Assembly (NCBI RefSeq): GCF_000001735.4
Contig: NC_003075.7
Coordinates: forward strand, 1,365,001-1,429,000
Origin: Arabidopsis thaliana
Taxonomy: Eukaryota > Streptophyta > Magnoliopsida > Brassicales > Brassicaceae
Length of the DNA: 64,000 bases
Direction: 5' to 3'
A program made the position numbers and the translations under genes. Below the pieces are notes generated by a model. The model had not been told where the DNA came from and ran no database searches. It saw only the letters and a program-made list of their open reading frames with translations. This document shows positions 1 to 11,611 of this stretch, piece by piece (within the stretch, counting starts at the first letter, position 1; each line of letters opens with the position of its first letter).

Positions 1-166
1 CGGTGGCGCCGCCGAAGAGAATAAGACGAGGACCGTGAGTCTTAGTAGCTGCAACAGCCGTAAGTGTATGAGCGCATCTAGGACCAGGAGCATCGTCTTC
101 ATCATCCCAAAAGGTTTCTAGGGTTTTATACTGAGGAGCTGGATGTAGCCAAGGCTTCGAGCCCAT
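1..166 (-). CDS. BSL1: BSL1, Kelch-repeat Ser/Thr phosphatase, N-terminal end only
   Basis: The minus strand from the ATG at 166 reads MGSKPWLHPAPQYKTLETFW and continues to an LILFGGAT segment, the first Kelch blade of plant BSU1-family phosphatases. The gene runs off the left edge, so the remaining Kelch repeats and the PP1-like catalytic domain are not visible. Family knowledge: BSU1/BSL proteins act in brassinosteroid signalling by dephosphorylating the GSK3-like kinase BIN2. The choice of BSL1 rather than another BSL rests on recognition of this N-terminus and on its position beside NDX. The upstream leader lies to the right of the ATG. Confidence 0.9.
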   Translation of the reverse strand, partial: MGSKPWLHPAPQYKTLETFWDDEDDAPGPRCAHTLTAVAATKTHGPRLILFGGAT

Positions 167-782
167 TGGAAACCACTTTACGGGTATAAATCGATCCCGC
201 AACAGCCAAAATACTGAACCAGAAGCAGAGAAATGAGAAGACGAAACCTAGAAAGCGAATCAAAGAAGGAAAGACTACGGCACTGGACGAAAGAACTAGG
301 TAGAAAGTTCAGATCGAAGGAGTAAGAAGAATTCACGGCGGAGAACGGTGGCGAGTTACGACGGACGGACTCTGTCTTCTCCACAAAGTAAAAACCTTTC
401 TTTTTTTTTCAGAGACTATTTTTTGTTTTTGAATTAAAAGAGAAGAAAAAATAAAATAAAAATCTTTGCTTCGCCGAGTTTTGGAGGACACAGTTTTCTT
501 CGGATAGAAAAGGCGTTTTCGCTGAGCTGGACTTTTAGTCTTCTTCTTTAGTCAACGGCTTTATATGTATGTGAATTGTCTAGATTACCCTTTGTTATTT
601 TTTTTTATATCTGGTAAATACTGTGTGTAGACAATTCTAAGAAAAGCATTTCTATTTCAACACTTTATTATCGAAACTTTGAAATTTGAATTTTCGTTTA
701 GAGGAACATTCTAATTCTATACACATTTTCAACAAATTTAATAATAATGCATAAGCTGTAGCCTTATTGGTAATTTATCTAA
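167..782. promoter_or_regulatory. BSL1 leader and upstream region
   Basis: This is non-coding sequence between the BSL1 ATG and a transposon. On the minus strand the part next to the ATG is CT-rich and suits a 5' leader. Beyond about position 540 it becomes AT-rich with no convincing ORF. The short ORF at 178-384 has no recognisable domain and is most likely leader sequence. Confidence 0.5.
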
Positions 783-1187
783 GGGGGTGTTATTAGTTAA
801 TGGATTTTAATAGAATTGAAATCCAACACTAATCCACTGTTATTCAACTAATGATTCTAAATCCAGTTTTAAAATCTAGTGTTATTGGAACTCATCTTTG
901 TAAATCATGCTTAATAGATTTTAAAGTTTAGTGTTATTCAATTAAGATTTTAAATATTTCATTAAAATCCAGTGTTATTCAAAACTAAAAATCTTGTAAA
1001 ATCCTTGTATATTAATTCATTTGAAATGAAACCTCTTTGGAGTTTCATGAGTAAATCATTAGAATCGAAATCCATGACATATTGCAGAGATTTTGAAATT
1101 CATACAAACATATTTTTAAAAACAATATAGAAAACAAATCTAAAGTTTAAAGAATTGACTTTAACTCCATAATTGAATAACACCACC
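783..1187. mobile_element. PIF/Harbinger-type MITE (405 bp, TAA target duplication)
   Basis: The left end begins GGGGGTGTTATT and the right end finishes AATAACACCACC, giving 11 of 12 matching inverted terminal bases, with weaker matching further in. TAA lies immediately outside both ends (780-782 and 1188-1190), the 3-bp target-site duplication of PIF/Harbinger elements. The GTGTTATT core recurs inside the left half near 880, 932 and 971, like subterminal transposase-binding repeats. There is no transposase ORF, so it is non-autonomous. It lies between the 3' end of NDX and the upstream region of BSL1. The ends are read directly; the family assignment is inference. Confidence 0.75.
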
Positions 1188-1494
1188 TAAATATTCAAAT
1201 ATAATCATTAGCTACTTTATGGAATTGATTTCTTCTTAAATTTACTATAGTTAATCTCCTTAAATCACGAAACAATTAAAATTTGTTTCTTTAAATAGCT
1301 GTAAAGTCAACTAACTGAGATTAAAAAAGTCAAACTATTCCTTCTGTTATTACCTTCCTCTCAAAGTCTCAACCTTTGCCTGTAAATAACCACAGAGAGA
1401 GAGAGACAAAGCTCACAAAACAGAGGAGAATCTCTAAACAGTTAAAAATAAACAAAAATCAAAAACCTACTGGTCAAATTCAATGCAACTGAGT

Positions 1495-4400
1495 CTAATA
1501 CTGAAGCTTATTCACATCCCAAGCCACTCTCATAACTCCAAACCTTGAATTCGCCTCTGTGAAAGTCCTCCCAACATCATCTGATCCATAAGGGATCATC
1601 TTTTTGCTCCCATCATATGACTCACTAAGCTCCATTACATCAACTACACATATCTGTCTTGTCTCCAAGCTTAAACCGTTCCATTCACCGTCTGTTCTCA
1701 ACACTGTTCCCTTCCCGATCTCGTCTCCTCTCTCATCCATAAGCCTCACTTGTTGCCCTTGCTTTATCCCTTCTTCTGATGATGACGATGTTCTCATCAG
1801 ATTCTCTCCTGTTTTCGGGGTTTCTGTTACAGTTTGATCTTTAATTGGTGTTGATGGTTTCTGCTGCCAAGTGTTTTCATCTCCAGGACTCTCCGGTAGA
1901 TCCCCTGAGCTGTTATTATCATGAGCTGGCCCCGTTTGCTTGTTTGCTCGAGCTAGTTTCGCTTTTCGGTTATTCAGCCTGATAATAAACTTTCAATGTC
2001 AGATAATGAATAGTGATTACGAGATTCTCTTTGCAGCTGACGAAGAGGAACAAATAAAAGCAAGTACCAGTTTTTCAGCTGCGAAGATGTAATAACCTCC
2101 GAACCCTGCAAAATCATGTAATCAACGAGCGCATCGTTCGTAATACGTGGTTGGAAATTAAAAAGAGTAGAATTCTTGAACTCACCTTTTGACTTATTTT
2201 ATCAGCCCATAACTGTCTCGAAGCTGAATTCCGCTGCAAATCAGGTTCTTCAGCAAGCGCCTTCTCAATCATCCCCATTTGATCAGCATTCATAATACTA
2301 CGCTTCCGTTTCTTCTTCTGCTTCTCAAAGACAAGGAAGGTTTCAGATTTCTCATCCTCCTTCACCTCTCCTGATGCACTGCCTTTAAATCGCTTGCTCA
2401 TATTCTGAACCAACTCTCCCTCTTCAACCAGACCCTTCCCTCTGTTAGAGCTTGTATCTGAACCACTGGTTTCAAGATTGCTAGCATCTGCATCGCTCTC
2501 TTTCAACCTTTCAACTGTGTCTATCTCCTCGTTCACGCCTTGCTTTGTCATCACACCTTCAACTCGGACATCACAATCCTCTGAAGCTTCCTCATTGTTA
2601 AGATTCAGAAGCTCTTTTAGCTTACCAGATAAATTCCCGCCCCTACCTTCAATATCCTAGTACAACATAACATTTGAAGGTTAGCAAAAGATCTGTCTTA
2701 CGTAGAAATTTAACATACGATGGACATGAGTAAAACCTTGTTACACCTACTTGTATCAGTGTAACTAAACAGATAAGCCAGAGAATTGTAAAACCAATGT
2801 ATAAGAGAGCAAAAAGCTTTTTCACCTTCACCTGTACTTGACTTTCCTCAAACTCGGAATGGATTAACGGCTGTAACTGGTCACAAAACACCCTGCAGAA
2901 GACAATATACCGGAAAAAAATAATATCAACGGCTACATAAAATAGTACAGCTCGAGAACTACAAAACTTTAATGTAGTCATAGGTGAAAAGTAGAATGAC
3001 TGAAGAGGCTTTATGTTACCTCAAAAGCAGAAAATCTTCCTCGTTGAGGGAACTAGGGATCAAGGATTCTGCATGGCGCAACAGAGAACCTACATATACA
3101 AATATCCATTAAAACCAAATCAGCAAAACATGTGTATATAAGAAATAATATATGTGTCTCGGGATAGAGATACATACCTAGGTTTCTGCAAACACCAGTG
3201 CCTCTCTGTGCCACAGGAGTATATGAAGAGCCTGGTAACATCTTAATCAATATGCTTGAAGGATCTTTTCGCAATCCACTCATAACATTCTGAATGAAAC
3301 GGTTCCTATCCTGTTCTGCAGATATTAACAGCGAATACACTTAGTAACTAACAAACGAAGGCAAACCAACAATATGATACAGGGAAATGCAGAAGATAGT
3401 GGCGGGCAAAAAAATCACCTTGGCACACGTTGGGAACGAAACAGTGAAGATTCGCAATCATTTTAATAAATAAGGATGTTCGTTGATGTGCATATGAAGA
3501 CATGGTAAGGTTATTTTGTAAACTGAGCTTGAATTGAGGTGTGACTGATTGCCCAGAAGATGAAAATACACTTAGAATCCATCCAGCTGACTTAAACAGA
3601 TCATAATCAACATTCGCATCATCCTCCCTTGAAGAAAGATCAGAAGAGCACAACATTGACAAGAAATCTCCATGAGAGAGACAAAATACCGCGCTGAGAA
3701 CCATGCTCTGGAGAAAGATTTAACATCCGTCACACAACAAATTACAGAATTTCAGTAACGCAATTAATTTATAACCATACCGACGACAGCTCATAAATTG
3801 TATGAATCATATGTGCCAAAACAATAAATAAAACAAGAGACTTTGGCAGAGGCAGGAATAACTTGATACTTACAAAATGTTCAGTGAAAAAAGATCGAAA
3901 ATTTGAGTCATCAGTGAGCACGTCAGCCAAGCGCATAGCGTTAAGTAGCACAAAACCCATCGGGTAGTCAGGAGAAGCAGTAGCCATGGAAGCTTTAGAA
4001 AGGCCAAGCCTCAATAATTTAAGAACCTATATTACAGATATATCATCACTGAATAGGTCAACACTTAACTTCACATGGATAAACTATCCTGGAGAGAAAT
4101 GAGGAACAGAAAAGTACAAAATGTCAATTTAACAACATATGCCATTTAGGAAACTGTAGGTTTAGACTCTAGAGCAGAGCTGATTATCACTTAGCCAACA
4201 CGAGCTTTTTGCAGTGAGGTTTGTTCTATGACTAGTTACAACGTATCAAAACAAATAAGATTGTCAATTTGTATGGAATCTTTATAAATAGAAGCGTCAC
4301 TCAGTGGTAAACCTTTCGAATCAAGAAGGAAAACGTCCTATCGATTTTAGAGCAGAGACCCTAATTAGGACTAACCTCTGAGGCAACAGTTTTGGCTAAA

Positions 4401-5937
4401 TGCAAGTTTCCTGCATTTGCAACCTCGTCAAGGAATGAGACACTTTCCGCTTCAAACAGATGCTGCAACTGCAGGCACATGAACTTTGGTATGAGTTGCA
4501 GATAGTAAATAGAGAAAAAAATTGCTAAATTTCAATAGACTTACAATTGAAAGAACTTTTGCTTTCATTCTAGATGTGGAAGCTATAGTTACGGTTGCTC
4601 CAACAAATTCAGGTGTAATAGTTAGTGATAGTATGGATTGAGCTAGCCTAAGAACGCCACCTTTTCCACATAGCTCCTGAGAGAAAATACCAGAAAACAT
4701 AATTCTGAGATTCGTCCTCCATAAAATCATCAATTAAGCAAAACAAATTATTAACAACTCGTGATTAATGTACAAACACCAAGCAATAGAGAAACCTTGT
4801 TTTTAGCGACACGTTCTCTAAAGGGTTTGTGTTGGCATAGAGAATGAAGGAACTGCAAAGCAGCTTCAGCTTGTTGGCAGTGGAAGTTAACCTCCTCTAC
4901 AGAACTTGCGCCTAACTTTTTTGGGGAGTCAGTTTGTCTATACAGCAACTTCGCTTTCAAAGATATCACAACATTGAGAACAGCTCCAAAAGCACTGTCT
5001 ATAAACACATCAACCTAGATGAAAAAAAAAAAAGAATCAGATCAAACTAATCCCAAGGCAGCAGAAACCCAGATCCCAAAGCATAAGCGTAATTTTCTTA
5101 ATATATTTTCCTCACATTGGCATTTCAAACACATTATGATAAGGTCATAGTTTCATACCCTTGGGTGTGCAAGCAAGACGAGAACAAGATCTTGGGAGTT
5201 AGGAGAGATAAACCCGTGAAACAGGTGGAGACAAGAAGCCACCAATGTAGCCTCTAGTAACGATTCTTTATTCGAATTACAGCTTTCCTGGAAACAAGCA
5301 ACGGACATGAATTATACAGCTCTAAAAAGAAACAGGAAGAGACAAAAAAAGGATTCTACAGAAAAGAACCTTTCTGTTACGGCCAAGAGCTATTATCACA
5401 AGGATCACCAGATCAATCATCTGTGCTGATAATTTCACATCGTCAAGCAAGACCTATCACAATATGCAAACAAAAAAAAGAATCAAACATTATGTTCCAT
5501 GGAGGCATAAAGTCCAATTCTTTAAAAGCTCAAAACCACATATGAAGATGGAACAACCTGCTCGAGTTTAGCATTACGAGGTGTTAAGTCACACAACGTC
5601 TGCAACAGTCTGATCCCACACAGTATATAACGAGACTTTCCATCTTTATTAGGAGTCATAACCACCGCAATGAGGTGCCGAGGTAACATTTTCACCATCT
5701 TCTCAACACTAATCTGAAAGAAACCTAAACATCAGTACTTACTACAAATGAATAGCAAAAAACTGAAAAAGCAAATCAAGTTTAAAAATGCACCTTTTGT
5801 GGTAACACTTGCTCAGAGTTAAAGCAAATAGAGAAATCTCCATTATCTTTAAGCAGCTTATGAAATTCCACAGAGTTTCGCCAATGCAAAGCGTTCACAG
5901 CTTGTACCATGTGTTTAGGCTGCAACAATCGAACCAT
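1495..5937 (-). CDS. NDX: NDX, NODULIN HOMEOBOX nuclear protein
   Basis: This is a multi-exon minus-strand gene starting at the ATG at 5937 ([19 protein letters not shown]) and ending with the stop at 1495-1497. The long N-terminal part is helical and unique to the family. The atypical homeodomain lies near the C-terminus: a basic KKKRKRS stretch, then [17 protein letters not shown], then the recognition helix with [15 protein letters not shown] split across an intron near 2000-2085 (phase-consistent join TG/G for Trp). A conserved C-terminal domain of about 100 residues follows (1495-1797). Established knowledge: NDX binds single-stranded DNA in an R-loop at the FLC 3' end and represses the COOLAIR antisense transcript. 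Exons were assigned by protein continuity, so internal borders are approximate. Confidence 0.93.
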
Positions 5938-6475
5938 GACTGTCACTAATATGCAACAGTGACTGAATCTAGTTTCCGGTGAATGAAGAGCGACTAGAAT
6001 TTTGTCTCGCCGTGAGTTATAGTGTTAGGTTATGTGACAGAGAAGAAGATACGAAAATCAAAAGCAGTGAAATCTACTTCAGGGTATGGTGGCATAACGG
6101 TAAATGAGTAAAAAGAATGAGGTTAATTTCTAAATATATTGACACTGAGCCTCGCTCTTTGTAGTAGAAGGGAAAACTCAGCTATGGCTTATCGGATTAT
6201 TTGATTCCAGCGACCAATTTCAAACCCTAACATTTTATTTCCAAATGTTGTTGAAACGATGAAGACAATCACGTGAGAGTACACGTGACCTCTTTTCTTT
6301 GGGTCTAAATCGTTTAATTAAAGCCCAACATAGCTTTTACTTCTTTTTTTAAAGCCCAAATTGAGTACAGCAAAACGAACAGTCACTTTAAAACTCATGA
6401 AGATTTATTTCACCAATTGATCAACTAGAACTATCAAAATAGTAAACCATTGAGCATTTAGAAGAAAATACTTAC
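5938..6475. promoter_or_regulatory. NDX upstream region with AAAGCCCAA boxes
   Basis: This is the non-coding region upstream of the NDX ATG. Two AAAGCCCAA boxes lie near 6321 and 6351 (TGGGCTTT on the NDX strand), resembling site II elements common in plant housekeeping promoters. No coding exon was seen. Confidence 0.45.
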
Positions 6476-7016
6476 TTCAGATATATGTTTTGACGTTGAT
6501 GGCGTAATTGTTTCAGACATATAGTTTGATGATGAGGCTTCTTTATCCGATCTAGACATCGATCGAGTTTTACTTCGATCAATAGATTGTTTCTTGTTAG
6601 ATGGGATCTAGAAACAAAAGTATGAATAATAGATATTGCATACCAATTTCAACCATTATAGTTCTGATTAGAACACTTAATAAACTTCCACAGCTGATTA
6701 ACAACCACATAAATTTGAAAATCTATTGTAATTTAGTGATTTAAATTTGAGATCCATGACAAATATATGTAGCTTTGATAATCTAAAGATATGTTTTCCA
6801 TCACATGATTTGAATTTCGAAGAAAAGTTTGCGACGGAAAAATTCTTAACGTCTGACTCATTTTTCCACTATTGATGTAAGAAAATGATAAAATCGTTAA
6901 AAATCAAAAACATATATTTCGTATCCGTAGATCTAATAGAGTAAAATAGTTGTAGTTCAATCTAAACTGAAAAGAAATTGACGCACCTGTAACAAATTTC
7001 TCGGAGACGGCTTCAT
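6476..7016 (-). CDS. Unassigned small gene or 5' gene fragment
   Basis: I do not recognise this gene. On the minus strand an ATG at 7016 opens a 30-nt exon (MKPSPRNLLQ, 6987-7016) with a CAG|GTGCG donor. A second candidate exon (6476-6607) follows a TTTCTAG acceptor and reads IPSNKKQSIDRSKTRSMSRS followed by a Ser/Thr-rich tail, ending at a GAA|GTAAGT donor. The phase is consistent. No further exon is convincing before NDX. If the second donor is not used the frame stops six codons later, giving a product of about 60 residues. The basic, Ser-rich sequence could be nuclear but no domain is visible. The first exon and its flanks recur in the tandem duplication at 7578-8280. It may be a real short gene or the 5' remnant of a longer one. 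Confidence 0.35.
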
Positions 7017-8280
7017 CGCACAAGAACCCTAGCGGCGGAGGACTTCACCTTTTTATGTATGCTAAACCGGTTTGTTAATAACAAAATTTGGTTAACTATG
7101 CTCATTAAAGGTAAAAAAGGAAAAAACAAATATACACACGTATCGTAATCTAATTGGTCTTTACATTGCAAATGAAATTTATCCCAACAATACATTACAA
7201 AAAAAATAAAATTTTGGTTTATTGTTATTATTTTATATGAAAAAGAAAAATAATTTTATTATTATAATAATAAAAAGAATTAGTATCAACAAAAAAAAAA
7301 AACTTTCTTAGTTTTTGTTGTGAATAAAAATTTCAAATATGTTTAACAAAATAAAAACTGAAAATATTTTTTAAAATGAAATGAAAATATCTGTATACTA
7401 ACCTTAATGATAGATCACAAATAATTTAAAAAGTGAATTTTTTTTTTCTTTTCACAAGAGGGATAATTTAATTGAGCAAGATAAATATTACATTGGGCTA
7501 TGGAATGCCCCATAACACAAAAGCTACAGAAATATATTATGCCCAACTAAAGCCCATCAGAGAAACCGAACATGGAAGAAAATGATAAAATCGTTAAAAA
7601 TCAAAACCATATCTTTCGTATCCCTAGATCTAATAAAGTAAAATAGGTTTAGTTCAATCTAAACTGAAAAGAAATTGACGCACATGTAACAAATTTCTCG
7701 GAGACGGCTTCATCGCACAAGAACCCTAGCGGCGGAGGACTTAAACTTTTTTTTATGTATGCTAAACCGGTTTGTTAATAACAAAATTTGGTTAACTATG
7801 CTCATAAAGGGTAAAAAAGGAAAAACAAATATACACACGTACTGTGATCTAATTGGTCTTTACATTGCAAATGAAATTTTGTCCCAATAATACATTACAA
7901 AAAACAAATATTTTGGTTTATTATTATTATTTTATATGAAAAAGAAAAATAAGTTTATTAGTATAATAATAAAAAGAATTAGTATCAACAAAAAAAAAAA
8001 ACTTTCTTAGTTTTAGTTGTGAATAAAAATTTCAAATATGTTTAACAAAATAAAAACTGAAAATATTTTTTAAAATGAAATGAAAATATCTGTATACTAA
8101 CTTTAATGATAGATCACAAATAATCTAAAAAGTGAATTTTTTTTATTTTTTTCACAAGAGGGATAATTTTATTGAGCAAGATAAATATTACATTGGGCTA
8201 TAGAATGCCCTATAACACAAAAGCTACAGAAATATATTAGGCCCAACTAAAGCCCATCAGAGAAACCAACATGGAAGAAG
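6881..8280. repeat. Direct tandem duplication, two copies of about 0.7 kb
   Basis: Copy 1 (6881-7577) and copy 2 (7578-8280) follow each other head to tail, starting with GAAAATGATAAAATCG in each. They align almost throughout with scattered substitutions and small indels. Both contain the MKPSPRNLLQ start (ATG at 7016 and 7713), the AAACCGGTTTGTTAATAAC stretch and an end containing ACTAAAGCCCATCAGAGAAA. Sequence matching copy 1 ends sharply at the junction. Copy 2 has CAT where copy 1 has CAG before the first donor and lacks the second exon. The region is very AT-rich with long A and T runs. Confidence 0.9.
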
Positions 8281-8314
8281 AAATGTATTATCTTTTGTCT
8301 CTATCCAAAGCCAC

Positions 8315-8557
8315 GTGTCTTCTATTGTAGAGAAACCAATACACGTATTGGATGAGAATCCAAAGTTTTCCCGACTTCATCCTTTGCCGTCAAACATCGA
8401 TTCTGGTGAAGATTCGACGTCGATTAACAAATCAAACATGAAAACTTATGGGTTTTCACCGGTTAAAACAATCAAAGCTCCAATTAGAGAAACAACAGCT
8501 CAAGGCAATGTTAATATGCGACGGAAATCACTTTTGTTCTTCAACTCAAATCTCTGA
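8315..8557 (+). CDS. Unassigned short ORF, possibly a gene fragment
   Basis: This open plus-strand frame lies just after the duplication. It reads EKPIHVLDENPKFSRLHPLP and later contains SPVKTIKAPI and MRRKSLLFF before a stop at 8557. There is no ATG at its left end. A plausible acceptor (ATTGTAG) sits just before the EKP codon, so it may be an internal or last exon, with the first in-frame ATG near 8438. The composition looks like real coding sequence and SPVK is a typical CDK-type site, but no domain is recognised and no upstream exon was found. It could be a remnant. Confidence 0.25.
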   Translation: MSSIVEKPIHVLDENPKFSRLHPLPSNIDSGEDSTSINKSNMKTYGFSPVKTIKAPIRETTAQGNVNMRRKSLLFFNSNL

Positions 8558-8681
8558 TTTGATTCCTGCACTTCTAAACTCAAAAAGAAAAACAGGTTGG
8601 ATAATAAGTAACAGAAGCGAAAATCGCTCTATCATTATCACCAACACATCTCAAATGAGAATTATTGAAAACAAAACTAAT

Positions 8682-8870
8682 TTATGAAAAAACAAAAAGC
8701 AGCAAAAGAGCGCTGACGGCATAGCCGAGCATCATCACTATGAAAGCCAAATGATGTCGGACAAAACTTGGCCAACACCGGAAAGAACTAGTAGTTGCTA
8801 GACGATAATCCTTATCGGAAGAGGCAGAAGCCGAAAAGAATTCCGGACGGCATAGTGATTTTCAGCTTTC
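8682..8870 (-). other. Short open frame ending in a hydrophobic tail
   Basis: On the minus strand an open frame without an early ATG reads PEFFSASASSDKDYRLATTS, then a Phe/His/Arg segment, and ends with MMLGYAVSALLLLFVFS and a TAA at 8682-8684. This looks like a single C-terminal membrane anchor. The only in-frame ATGs are just before the hydrophobic tail. It could be the last exon of a small tail-anchored protein, or chance. No homologue is recognised. Confidence 0.2.
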
Positions 8871-9360
8871 TCTCTCTCTCGAAGATTTTAAAGAGGGAAA
8901 AGAGAGAGAAAACATGGATTCAATATTAATAGTGAAAATATTTATATATCCAAAATAAAATGTCAATTTGACAAAGAAAAAAATCAAAAAATCAAGTAGA
9001 TCCATAAATGAAACGCCACGTCAACAACCAACAACCAATTAAATTGAGTGGCATTATCGTAGATTTAGAGAAGTTCTTTGGGGTAAAACGTGATTCCAAT
9101 AAAAGCTACATTAGATAAATAATATCCCTAGAGGGAGAAAATTTTGAAATGAGTGGACCGTTGCTTTGAAATCCAACCAAAAAGACAAAAATTTCAAAAC
9201 CAAACATATATTATATTAAATCACATAAAAGAATAAAAAAGAAAGAGAAACCTTTTCGAGAATTTCAAAAATCAAATTCACTTCCATAGAGAGAGAAGAA
9301 GAAGCACAAAGTCCAGAGAGAAAGAGAGAGAGAAGCTGCGAAAATCTTTCATAGTTCTCA
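8871..9360 (+). promoter_or_regulatory. Upstream region and leader of the RopGAP gene
   Basis: This AT-rich promoter-like sequence is followed by a GA-rich leader with GAGAGAGA runs at about 9290-9335, just before the ATG at 9361. Another CT-rich microsatellite lies at about 8870-8882. No coding exon is seen. Confidence 0.5.
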
Positions 9361-10913
9361 ATGACGGGGCTAGTGATGATGACTAAAGGCGGAGGTTGCG
9401 GCGGCGGAGGAAAAGGAGGAAGGAGAAAATCAACGGCGGAGGAGGAAGAAGAAGAAGAGCAGAATCAGCAACAACTGTCTCTTGTTGAGTTTCTCTTAAC
9501 GGCGCTGCGTAAATCTGTGGTTTCTTGCCGTGTAGACAACAGACAAGACGACGGCGGAGTAGGCGGAGGGATTTCGTCCGCCGTTCATCACATGGAGATC
9601 GGTTGGCCAACAAATGTTCGACACATCACTCATGTAACATTCGATCGATTCCATGGCTTTCTTGGTCTCCCTCACGAGCTTCAAGTTGAGATCCCATGTC
9701 GAGTCCCTAGTGCAAGGTAATCTCTCAAAATTTCACTACTGCTTTAGAATCTGAAACTGGATCTGAAATTGTAGCTTCTTATTTAATGGTGGATTCTCTT
9801 TGATTAATGCAGTGTGAGTGTGTTTGGTGTATCGGCGGAATCGATGCAATGTTCTTATGATGAGAAAGGAAACAGTGTCCCAACGATTCTATTACTTATG
9901 CAGGAGAGACTCTATTCTCAACAAGGTCTTAAGGTAATGGGAATTGGTAATCAATTTTGTTGAGAAATTTGTTGAGAGGAGACTGAATTTGATATCTTGC
10001 TTTTGTTGTGTAGGCTGAAGGAATTTTCAGGATAAACCCTGAGAATAGTCAAGAGGAACATGTAAGAGACCAACTAAACAGAGGTATTGTACCTGAGAAT
10101 ATTGATGTGCATTGTTTGGCTGGTCTTATTAAAGCTTGGTTTAGAGAGTTACCAAGTGGAGTGCTTGATGGTCTTTCTCCTGAGGAAGTTCTCAATTGCA
10201 ACACTGAGGATGAATCCGTTGAACTCATTAAGCAGTTGAAGCCAACTGAGTCTGCTTTGCTTAATTGGGCTGTTGATCTTATGGCTGATGTTGTTGAAGA
10301 AGAAGAGTCTAACAAAATGAATGCAAGGAATATAGCCATGGTTTTTGCTCCTAATATGACTCAGGTAAAAACAAAGTTAACCTTTGTTCAATGAATAAGA
10401 ATCACTGAGTAGTTACTAACATTTGATTCTTGCATTCTCTAACTGTAGATGACAGATCCATTAACGGCTCTTATGCATGCTGTTCAAGTGATGAACTTGC
10501 TTAAGACTCTTATCACAAAGACACTAGCTGAACGGGAAGAAAATGCTACCGGATCAGAAGGATATTCTCCATCCCACTCATCCAATTCTCAAACTGATTC
10601 TGATTCTGACAATGCACAAGACATGGAAGTCAGCTGTGAATCACAAGCCACAGATTCGGAATGCGGAGAAGAAGAAGAAGTAGAGGAAGTAGAACAGCAT
10701 CAAGAACATCTCAGCCGCCACTCTACCCACGAAGATGAAACCGATATTGGATCATTATGTTCAATAGAGAAATGCTTCTTGAATCAACTCAACAACAATG
10801 CTGCTAGAGTTTCAAACACCAGTATCTCTGAAGACTGGAGTCCTAAAGCATTTCCGCTTGTATCATTCACAGAAAACAAAAGCAACACTTTGAGCTCAAG
10901 CACTAGCGACTAA
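9361..10913 (+). CDS. ROPGAP2: Rho-of-plants GTPase-activating protein with CRIB motif
   Basis: Four exons (9361-9716, 9813-9933, 10014-10364, 10449-10913) join cleanly into 430 codons. The N-terminus is Gly-rich and acidic. A CRIB motif begins at about residue 79 (EIGWPTNVRHITHVTFDRFH) and binds active ROP. The RhoGAP domain covers about residues 122-310. Its catalytic arginine finger is Arg165 in AEGIFRINPE, and NARNIAMVFAPNM is the conserved helix that contacts the GTPase. The C-terminus is an acidic, Ser-rich tail. CRIB plus GAP is the plant-specific RopGAP architecture. It stimulates GTP hydrolysis by ROP GTPases, usually at the plasma membrane. The RopGAP family is certain; the number 2 is from memory. 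Confidence 0.92.
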
Positions 10914-11611
10914 GATTCAAGCCTGGTCTGCATTTCCCACGCTTTCACCAGTGACAACCTCATTTCTATGTAGTTTCTGTTCAATCTGCTGCAGAGAAGA
11001 AACAAGAAGGCAGAAAAACAGCTTTGTGTCTGTAAATCAATACAGAAATTATTGTCCAATTCGTTAGGGTCTTTAGGGATTGTTGGTGAGAAGTCTGATT
11101 TTAGGGTTCAACAAGGGCTGAACCTGTCTGTGTTGACTGTTCTTGTTGTTGTTGTCGTCCCTCTCCATGTTTGTGTGTCTGTCTGTTTCTGTTTGTTGTG
11201 ATGTTTGGTTTTGTAGCAAAGATAATCTGATATTTCTCTGTTATTTTTGAACAACACTGAATCTTTCTTCTAAACTCTAAAGACAACAACAGATCATTAA
11301 AAAATGATAGAAGAAGAATTCAATGAATTTAATGTTAATAAATCATAAAATTTCTACATGAGTTTCAATAATAAACATAAATTACAAATTGTTATTTGCA
11401 GATTAAAAAAAAAAAGAAAAGAGATGATCCAGTTTGGAGCTTTTGAGTTGATGGGACATTTTGACCCACAATGAGATTTGGATCTATACAGATGCATCCA
11501 TTCAAGATCGGTCCAAATCTTTGAACCGGGTCGACCCATAAGCCCGAATATGTTTTTTGTTTTTTTCTGTTATGAACTTTCAAGTTGAAGAGAGGAGGAG
11601 TTTTAGCACTT
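10914..11611. other. Convergent 3' intergenic region
   Basis: This holds the 3' UTRs of the convergent RopGAP and BRN1 genes. It is AT-rich and short ORFs here have no recognisable content. Nothing else is seen. Confidence 0.6.

Noticed and set aside
9383-9684. Minus-strand ORFs over the first RopGAP exon
   Set aside because: They are frame shadows of the CRIB-encoding exon and have no domain of their own.
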